From the NCBI RefSeq assembly GCF_003265705.1, contig NW_020312827.1:21758413-21822412 (forward strand): a stretch of DNA of 64,000 bases, read 5' to 3'. Below the pieces are notes generated by a model. It saw only the letters and a program-made list of their open reading frames with translations, did no database searches and was not told the origin of the DNA. Source of the DNA: Callorhinus ursinus. Its lineage: Eukaryota > Chordata > Mammalia > Carnivora > Otariidae. Below are positions 56,706-64,000 of the stretch, piece after piece; the stretch's first letter is position 1, and each line of letters opens with the position of its first letter. The position numbers and the translations under genes are program-made.

Positions 56706-58527
56706 GGCAGAGACGCTCTGAGGCGGCGGTAGAAGCTGAGGTGCGGGGTCTGGGCCAGCGGACCAGGGACCTGGGTGAGCAGCGGCGGCGGCCCGAGGGG
56801 AAATAGATTCCAAGGGAAGACTTCCATTGGTAATTTAATCAGTGTAAGTGACATTAAGGAACAATGGATATAGAAAATGAGCAAATACTGAATGTAAACC
56901 CCACAGATCCTGATAATTTAAGCGACTCTTTTCTGGTGATGAAGAAAATGCTGGGACTGAAGAAATAAAAAATGAGATAAATGGAAATTGGATTTCGGCA
57001 TCCTCCATTTACAAAGCTAGAATTAATGCCAAGGCAAAAAGGCACCTGAGGAAAAACTCATCCCAGGACTCTGGCAGAGGCGATTCAGTGAGTGATAATG
57101 GAAGTGAAGCCCTTAGAAGTGGAGTAACTGTACCAACCAGTCCAAAGGGAAGGTTGCTAGAAAGGAGATCCAGATCTGGGAAAGGAAGGGAACTACCAAA
57201 GAAAGGTGGTGCAGGAGGCAAAGGTGTCCGGGGTACACCTGGACAGGTATATGATGTGGAGGAGGTGGATGTGAAAGATCTTAACTATGACGACGACCAG
57301 GAGAACTGTGTTTATGAAACTGTAGTTTTGCCTTTGGATTAAACCGCATTTGAGAAGACTTTAACACCAATCATACAGGAATATTTTGAGCATGGAGATA
57401 CTAATGAAGTTGCGGAAATGCTGAGAGATTTAAATCTTGGTGAAATGAAAAGTGGAGTACCAGTGTTGGCAGTGTTCTTGGCATTGGAGGGAAAGGCTAG
57501 TCATAGAGAAATGACATCTAAGCTTCTTTCTGACCTTTGTGGGACAGTAATGAGCACAAATGATGTAGAAAAATCATTTGACAAATTATTGAAAGATCTA
57601 CCTGAATTGGCATTGGATACTCCTAGAGCACCACAGTTGGTGGGCCAGTTTATTGCTAGAGCTGTTGGAGATGGAATTTTATGTAATACCTATAATGATA
57701 GTTACAAAGGAACTGTAGATTGTGTATAGGCTAGAGCTGCTCTGGACAAGGCTACTGTGCTCCTGAGTTTGTCTAAAGTGGAAAGCACAAAGATAGTGTG
57801 TGGGGTTCTGGAGGTGGGCAGCAGTCTGTTAATCACCTTGTTAAAGAGATTGATATGCTGCTGAAAGAGTATTTACTCTCCGGAGACATATCTGAAGCTG
57901 AACATTGCCTTAAGGAACTAGAAGTACCTCATTTTCACCATGAGCTTGTATATGAAGCCATTGTAATGGTTTTAGAGTCAACTGGAGAAAGTACATTTAA
58001 GATGATCTTGGATTTATTAAAATCTCTTTGGAAATCTTCTACCATTACTCTAGACCAAATGAAAAGAGGTTATGAGAGAATTTACAATGAAATTCCAGAC
58101 ATTAATCTGGATGTCCCACATTCATACTCTGTGCTTGAGTGATTTGGAGAAGAATGTTTTCAGGCTGGAATAATTTCCAGACAACTCAGAGATCTTTGTC
58201 CTTCAAGGGGCAGAAAACGTTTTGTAACTGAAGGAGATGGAGGTTATCTTAAACCAGAGAGCTACTGAATATAAGAACTCTTACAGTCTTAGATGTTATA
58301 AAAAATATATATAAATATATCTGAATTGTAAGAGTTATTAGCACAGGTTTTTTTTTTTTTTTGAAGCACTTGTTTTGGGTACAAGGCGTCTCTGAAATTT
58401 TATAAACTTAAAATTTAAGGAGAATTTTTAAAGGACATGTTTTTTTCTTTTTATCTTTTTCTTTTTTTTCTTTTGAGGGTGTTAAGGAGGGACAGAAGAG
58501 TAACCACTTCTTAAGTGGAATATTCTC

Positions 58528-58535
58528 ATAAGCTA
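58528..58535 (+). promoter_or_regulatory. Retained miR-21 8-mer target site in the pseudogene 3' UTR
   Basis: ATAAGCTA lies within GGAATATTCTCATAAGCTAC. It is complementary to the miR-21 seed plus the A opposite position 1, and it is the well-known miR-21 site of the PDCD4 3' UTR. It is inherited from the parent mRNA and still exact here. It could act only if the pseudogene is transcribed. Confidence 0.8.
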
Positions 58536-58918
58536 CCTTTTGTAAGTGCCATGTTTATGACCTAATCATTCCAAGTTTTGCATTGATGTCTGACTGCCAC
58601 TCCTTTCTTTCAAAGACAGTGTTTTTGTAGCAAAATCACTGGTTTATACAAAGCTTTATTTAGGGGGTAAAGTTAAGCTGCTAAAACCCCATTTTGGCTG
58701 CTGCTGTTGGAATACTGTGCTTTGGGAGTAAAAAAAAAAAGTTATTTCTTTGTCTTGAAGAATTTTAAGAAAATGAGTTAGTTATAAGACTTATTCATTT
58801 TTCCAGGGAACATATTGATTGGTCTTAAATTCTAGATAGTTAAATAAATGGTGGCTGGAACATCTATTTTTCTACAAAACTGAAAAAATGAACCAGGTTC
58901 TAAAAGAATGTATGACAA

Positions 58919-58924
58919 AATAAA
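58919..58924 (+). promoter_or_regulatory. AATAAA polyadenylation signal inherited in the PDCD4 retrocopy
   Basis: An AATAAA hexamer lies in the copied 3' UTR at 58,919-58,924. Another at 59,161-59,166 directly precedes the A-rich tail. They are relics of the parent transcript's 3' end formation. Confidence 0.55.
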
Positions 58925-59167
58925 ACATGTGAAGCAGTGTTGATTCTTTATTGGGAGTACATATACTTAGGTCTTTTTAAAAACTTTTATTTTACACAGC
59001 AAATTTTAAATCCTATAAGGGAGCATATTTGAACCTAGTGAATTTAAATTTTGTTCTTTGCAAACTTAAAAGTACAGTAGTAAATCCTTTTAATATTATC
59101 TGTGGGAAATGCATACATACTTGTTTTTTGATCTTCTCTAAAGCTCAGTGATATTTTAAAAATAAAA

Positions 59168-59182
59168 AAAGAAAAGCTTCTA
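59168..59182. repeat. Target-site duplication, right copy, of the PDCD4 retrocopy
   Basis: This is an exact copy of 56,691-56,705 and marks the 3' end of the retrocopy. Confidence 0.93.
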
Positions 59183-59541
59183 AAAATTTTAAGGGTGTGC
59201 TTAATAGATGCTTCAGGTGGAAAAAAGAACTTGCAAAAATTTTAGGGACAGTGTTCCACAACCAACCCTCACCCAAAGGTTGGAAGGGCCCTATCTTTAA
59301 GAGTAAATATAGCTTTGGTTTGTAGATGCTAACGCCCCAAAGTGTGTGTGGCTGCCATCCAAGGATGCTCACTCTAGTAAGAGTCATAGGAAACCTACAA
59401 AGTTTCTAAGAGAAATATCAGAAGGAAGCTCTGCTTATTTAGACTAAAAGGGACTGAGATAGTTAAAAATTAATCAAGGCTTCTGGACCCCTAACATTCT
59501 ATGGTCAAGAGCAGAATGACAAAACTTCTCAACTACAAGTG
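59183..59541. other. Unassigned intergenic stretch
   Basis: No gene or repeat recognised between the PDCD4 retrocopy and the next L1 insertion. Confidence 0.5.
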
Positions 59542-59553
59542 TGGGCTATTTCT

Positions 59554-59890
59554 TTTTTTTTTTTAATTTTTTATTGTTATGTTAATCACCATATATTACA
59601 TCATTTGTTTTGGTGTAGTGTTCCATGATTCATTGTTTGTTCATAACACCCAGTGCTCCATGAAGAATGTGCCCTCCTTAATACCCATCACCAGGCCAAC
59701 CCATCCCCCTACCCTCCTCCCCTCTAGAACCCTCAGTTTGTTTTTCAGAATCCATCATCTCTCCTGGTTCGTCTCCCCCTCTGACTTACTCCCCTTCATT
59801 CTTCCTCTCCTGCTATCTTCTTCTTTTTCTTTTTTCTTAAAATATGTTGTGTTATTTGTTTCAGAAGTACAGATCTGTGATTCAACAGTC
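59554..59890 (-). mobile_element. L1 3' UTR-only insertion
   Basis: Poly(T) is followed by TTATTGTTATGTTAATCACC, ACACCCAGTGCTCCATGAAG and the same antisense L1 3' UTR as at 19 and 34 kb, ending GTGATTCAACAGTC. It is flanked by a perfect 12-bp target-site duplication, TGGGCTATTTCT, at 59,542-59,553 and 59,891-59,902. It is severely 5'-truncated and has no coding sequence. The 113-codon open frame at 59,579-59,920 is a fortuitous reading of it. Confidence 0.94.
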
Positions 59891-59902
59891 TGGGCTATTT
59901 CT

Positions 59903-60349
59903 GTGGAAAAGAAAGGATGATTCAGTGGGCAAAGCCTAGAATTTAGAAGGTGGAGCCAAAAGCCAAGGGGAATCACTCAGAGGGAGCAGAACTGGGTCCT
60001 AATCAATGTACGTTGCCCAGTGCTGAAGCAGGAAGGATAAGCAACATGTGTCTGGCTGGGTATCAGAATTTCCATAAACAAGTGACTGCTAAGTACTACA
60101 TATTCCTCCTTTATGAATTAGAGTGTGTGTTATGGTGATCCTAGCTCCATTTTCTCACTGTTGGGAATAGAATTGGGGTAAATAGTTCAGAGGTTTCTGA
60201 AACCAAGATGAAAAAAATCTTTGACCTTGAGTCTGAACCTGGTGTTAAAATGGGATAAATCTGGAGATAATAGGGTGAGAATACTTTTCATGGGAGAGGA
60301 ATATGAATTGTTGTAGAGAGAGGATAGTGGTAGATTGTCTTTGCAAAGA
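59903..60349. other. Unassigned intergenic stretch
   Basis: No gene or repeat recognised. Confidence 0.5.
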
Positions 60350-60840
60350 TGATTGCAATGGTGTCTGCTATCCCACATATCTTTGCAATATAATCTTGTG
60401 GCTCCCTTATCAAGCTCTGGAGTATATTTCTCCTTCCCTTAAATTTAGCATGATCCTGTAATTTTTTTTTGAAAAAAAGAATAGAATAGTTATGCTGTGT
60501 AACTTCTGAGGCTGGTACTTAAAACATGTTATAGTTTCCACCTTTGCCACTTGGAACACTCCTTAGATCCTCACTCCTACTCTGTGAGGAAGTTGAAACA
60601 GCCCCAAGGAGAGGCTTGAGGCTCCTGGCTGGTGGCACCATGTGTGTTCCCCGTCAGCAATCAGTACTAACTCCCAACAACATAATTGAAATCATTTTGG
60701 ACCTTCTACCCTTCCTAGCTCCCCAGGTGACACCACTGTGAATCAGAAGTACGCAGAGAATCTTGTGCAATAATAAATTGATATTGCTACAAACTCTTGG
60801 AGTGCTTTGGTACACAGTGACAGATTATAGAAACAGTAGA
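60350..60840 (+). mobile_element. ERVL-MaLR-like LTR relic
   Basis: TCAAGCTCTGGAGTATATTT, CTCCTTCCCTTAAATTTAGC, CACTTGGAACACTCCTTAG, CTGTGAGGAAGTTGAAACAG and a degraded AATAAATTGATATTGCTACA to TTTGGTACACAGTGACAGAT end follow, in order, the LTR type also seen at 36.3 and 55.8 kb. The family name is approximate. Confidence 0.55.
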
Positions 60841-61564
60841 CATTTTTAGAGACAGACTGTAAATATCCCAAGTCACTATGTGGGGGCCAGTGGAATGGTC
60901 AGAGCAGTCAGGTCAGAGTTTTCTATGACCTTCTGTAGTTGACCTTGTGGAGTTGATTATGAATCACCCAGATATTTACATGTCTGGGGCTCAGTGAATC
61001 TTTTGAGGTTTGGAATTCCTGGTATCCGATAGAGTATCTGGTTTAGTAAAAACTTAGTAAGTGAAAACAAACCTCAATGTATGTATACAGGAATACTTAG
61101 GTCTCATATTTCTTATTTCTAAATGTTCAGAAACAGGGAATATATACTCAATTTATTTCTCAATCTACTCTCAATTTATTTTGTTGGGCTTTTCCCACTA
61201 TTTCATATATATATATATATATATTCCCAGCCAGTCAAAACAAACTATTCATTTCCCCAAAATATCCTTTCCTCTTCAAACTCCATTTTTTTGCTTTGAT
61301 CATTTACTCAAATCATTGATGTAGAAGTTCTCTATAAATTAGAGGGGACTATAACCTTTTATAACTCCTCATTAGATTTTATGGATATATTTTCTCTGCA
61401 AAATTATAAAATCCTAAAGAGCAATGGATGTCAATTTTAGTTTTGTTCCAGCCTCCATGCATAGTTGGTAATCAAAAGCATTTTATATATATATATGTAT
61501 ATGGCTGTCTCTCTATCATCTATTGTATCTAAGTTCCAGATAAACCTATATCCAATCCCTATAA
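60841..61564. other. Unassigned stretch with TA microsatellites
   Basis: TATATA runs lie at about 61,206-61,225 and 61,483-61,502. No gene recognised. Confidence 0.55.
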
Positions 61565-61645
61565 ATCCAAATTCTTTGATGGAATGAATGAGGCCCTCCA
61601 TGACTGGTCCTCTGGCCTTTCTCCAGCTTCATTTCTGGCCTCTCA
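61565..61645 (+). repeat. L2 LINE fragment
   Basis: GAGGCCCTCCATGACTGGTC, CTCTGGCCTTTCTCCAGCTT and CATTTCTGGCC match the L2 segment with AGGCCCTCCATGATCTGGCC. A low-complexity A/C tract follows at 61,681-61,727. Confidence 0.65.
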
Positions 61646-61854
61646 ACTGGTCTCACTAGGGATTTGTAGTGATGAAAACTACAAAAAAACAAATAAATAA
61701 ACACCCCCCCCCAAAAAAAACCCCAGACAACAGGTTCAAAGGATTTGAGGCAGCCATAAATAACAAATATCTATTGTGTAGAATCGGTGACAGAAATTTC
61801 TATTGATTTCTCAAGATTCATTCTCCCCTCTTCTTTAATAATAGAACCTTTGAA

Positions 61855-62165
61855 TGTTAGCTGGGTATTTGACAATCCAAAATAGAAACTACATTTCCCA
61901 GCCTTCTTTGAAGCTAGATATGACCAAGTAACTAATCTCCCTCCACTGAGATATAAGTAGAAGTGTCATATGCAGCTTTTAGGAAATGTTCCTAAAAGTT
62001 GGGGCTGAGAACTTTCACAGATTTTTCTCCACCTTCCTGCTGACTTGTGGACCTCATGGCACTTAGGAAGTCATCTTGAACCACAGGGTGAAAGCCTCAT
62101 GTTGAAGATGGTAGAACAATAAAATATAATGAGTCTGGGTCTCTAATAATCACAGAGTTACCAGA
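61855..62165 (+). mobile_element. LTR-like relic of uncertain family
   Basis: ACTACATTTCCCAGCCTTCT, TTGAAGCTAGATATGACCAA, GAGATATAAGTAGAAGTGTC, TTGAACCACAGGGTGAAAGC and GTTGAAGATGGTAGAACAAT follow an LTR type with CCATGTGAC and GATGTAAGCGGAAGT segments near its start. The assignment is by resemblance only. Confidence 0.5.
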
Positions 62166-63789
62166 CAAGCTCTGAAATGTTTATCTCTAGAGTTCATTTA
62201 TATCTGAGAGCAATACCTTTGAAGCTGCTGCTATTTGAGCCTCTATATCACTTGTAGCTGAAACTAGTTTTTCCTAAAACCATGCATAAACTGGGAGGAT
62301 TGTTGAACGAGTAATCCCCCTGAGTATGAAGGAACAAGACTCTTATTTCGATTGAAATTTAAGTCTGGTTTTCTATCTCTGGATCAACTCAACTCACACA
62401 TAGAGAGAAAATTATCACTTTCATAAATAAAAAGATTTGAATTCACTTTCAGTTTTTTTGTTTGCTTTCCATTTAATCTAGTTGAAACTGCCTTTGTATG
62501 ACTTTTTGACAATAGCATCACTTCCCTAATACCCATTTCAAGTGAAAAATCACTGAAATGTGACATGCAATTTCAGAGAAAAAGAGAGAAAAAAGAGCAG
62601 CATTTTCTTCTATGAAAGGATAACAAAGTGCTGATTCCGAGCACTGTCCCTACCCATTCTGTCCTTTCCCTAGATTCCTCCACCACCTTATTTCCCAAGT
62701 CCCTTCACAGGGATGATGAATGGAACACACTGGCATTTTAACTGCTACCAAGTTGTCAACATTTCCAAGATTATCTCATCTGGCTCATGTATGTAGCTTC
62801 TTCCTGGTGCTAAAGCAGCCATGGCAGGGCTCCTTGATGCCCATAACCTTTGCTGATAGCTGTATGATAGATAGCACATCAAGCATCAGGTATGAGAAAC
62901 TTTTGCTATGCAAACACCCAAATACTCGTGCTCAACTTAGAAAATGGGAATAGGGATGCCTGTCTATATAATTTCTGATTTGGCAAAGAAGGTAGGATGT
63001 CAAGGGAGCATTGTCAGTAGCAAAAGCAATGGATATGCTTTATGTTTTCCGAAAAATAGTATCTATTCAGCCAGTTGAAAGGTCAAAAGAAAGATTAAAT
63101 CATTAGTTGCCTTTATTATTAAAATAATTCATTAAATTTGTGCTGTTTTAGGAGTCAAGTTTTTCTGTAAACTTTTTTATTCCTGTTAAGATTGTTTTTC
63201 TTTGTGCTTACCCTGCCCTCCATGTCTTAAATGTCCTCCCTGTTCTTCTCTAATACAGCATATTCTTTACTTCCCTTGAGATTTTGTCACAAGGACTTGC
63301 TTTCTGCAATAAAAAAGTTAAAAATCAACTAACCACCCCCAAGGTGGGGTACCTGGTGGCTACCCTTGATAGATATAGAGAGATTAAAGAGAAAATCAGG
63401 ATGGTGATTATGATGAGCAGAGGGGGCTTCTTTTGAAGCATGGAATTCTAGTCCCAGATAATTGCTACTCAGAATGATACATAGGCTCCCACACTTTATA
63501 ATTTCTTTGTAAAGGTAAGTCATTGACTTCTTTGTAAATATGAGTGAGTGATCCATCAGAATTTGAGAGAAAAACCAAGCCACATCACTTCATGTCTACT
63601 CTGGTGAACACAATCACTGGGTATGCGATCATGATTAAGACAGGACCCCTGCCTTAGAAGATTCCTATGCTGGTGGGGAATACAGACATAGGGTTATTTC
63701 AGAAACTTGGTTTGTAAAAAGGAAACAACTTGAGAGTAGGAAAATTAAAGGAAAGATGCATTTTAAAATTTCAAGATTTCATATATGCC
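62166..63789. other. Unassigned intergenic stretch
   Basis: About 1.6 kb, AT-rich, with no gene, repeat or RNA recognised. Confidence 0.5.
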
Positions 63790-64000
63790 AAAGAACTCAA
63801 CAAGAGCACTTCTCAGTAGTTATCCCAGAGAAATTAAAACTTGTGTTCATACATTCACATTCATGTTCATTGCAGCATTATTTATAATAGCCAAAAGATG
63901 TGAACAACCAGATGTCCTTCAGTGTGTGAATAAACAAACTGATACATTCATATAATGGGATACTACACAGCAACAGAAAGGAATAATAGACCATCAACAC
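63790..64000 (+). mobile_element. L1M ORF2 3' fragment, cut by the window edge
   Basis: TTATCCCAGAGAAATTAAAA, CATTGCAGCATTATTTATAA, TAGCCAAAAGATGTGAACAA, CCAGATGTCCTTCAGTGTGT and GATACTACACAGCAACAGAA follow the end of an old L1 ORF2 in sense orientation. The element runs off the right end of the window. Confidence 0.85.

Larger units (their letters stand above)
56706..59167 (+). pseudogene. PDCD4: Processed pseudogene of PDCD4 (programmed cell death 4)
   Basis: This is a full-length intronless copy of PDCD4 mRNA: GC-rich 5' UTR (56,706-56,863), coding region (56,864-58,268), 3' UTR and A-rich tail, flanked by a 15-bp target-site duplication. The parent protein (469 residues, two MA3 domains) binds and inhibits the helicase eIF4A. 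Readable pieces include MDIENEQILNVNPTDPDNLS at the start, GQVYDVEEVDVKD, the first MA3 domain (about 57,350-57,685), the second (about 57,840-58,180) and the C-terminal KPESY. The frame is broken by a 4-base deletion near codon 23 (about 56,927-56,934), a stop at codon 161 (57,340-57,342), a stop at codon 290 (57,727-57,729), a 1-base deletion near 57,777-57,781 and a stop at codon 428 (58,140-58,142). The first stop precedes both MA3 domains, so no functional protein is expected. The net 5-base loss accounts exactly for the 1,405-base coding span against an expected 1,410. It was made by L1-mediated retrotransposition. Confidence 0.97.

Noticed and set aside
56864..58268. A functional PDCD4 gene or short eIF4A inhibitor
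   Set aside because: Three stops and two frameshifts break the frame, there are no introns, and target-site duplications are present. The readable pieces (57,088-57,342, 57,418-57,729, 57,798-58,142) are fragments of one dead copy, not separate genes.

Overview
This window is mammalian nuclear DNA from a carnivoran, most likely a caniform. The main evidence is nine tRNA-derived SINEC (CAN SINE) insertions, which begin with forms of GGGGCGCCTGGGTGGCTCAG and mostly end in AAATAAATAAAATCTT plus poly(A), together with several copies of a carnivoran L1 3' UTR that starts (antisense) TTATTGTTATGTTAATCACC. Base composition is AT-rich. I see no intact protein-coding gene, rRNA, functional tRNA or CRISPR array. 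It reads as intergenic or deep intronic DNA dominated by transposon relics. Family names come from recalled consensus sequences, not from a database search.

Layout. 0-9 kb: MIR and L2 fossils, CA, TA and TC microsatellites, an antisense L1 3' end (2.49-3.60 kb), two ERVL-type LTR relics in opposite orientation (3.7-4.1 and 4.7-5.1 kb), an unassigned complex block (5.1-6.2 kb), and a MIR plus MLT1 LTR pair enclosed by an unexplained 100-bp inverted repeat (7,665-7,765 against 8,557-8,655). 9-25 kb: an L2, a MER5A, MIRs, seven of the nine SINEs, and a short L1 with a textbook 5' inversion (19,162-19,745). 25-33 kb: old L1M pieces, an L2, a SINE with an 18-bp target-site duplication, and several unassigned blocks. 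33-45 kb: an ERVL-type LTR split by a tandem double L1 3' UTR with a 16-bp target-site duplication, further MLT1-type and ERVL-type LTRs, a long degraded L1M (41.6-43.5 kb) and a solitary LTR (43.8-44.65 kb). 45-56 kb: two MLT1 LTRs, a SINE, MIR, MER5A, L1M and L2 fossils.

The only recognisable gene-derived sequence is a full-length processed pseudogene of PDCD4 at 56,706-59,167. It is intronless and flanked by a 15-bp target-site duplication. Its reading frame is broken by three stops and two frameshifts, but it keeps an exact miR-21 8-mer site in the 3' UTR. After it come a third L1 3' UTR insertion (59.55-59.89 kb), two LTR-like relics, a short L2 piece and an L1M fragment cut by the window edge.

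No genes work together here. The informative content is the insertion history: which elements interrupt which, and the target-site duplications that prove it. I found no new biological system. The least explained structures are the inverted repeat at 7.7/8.6 kb and the 115-bp duplicated segment at 47.8/48.4 kb, one copy of which sits inside an MLT1 LTR.
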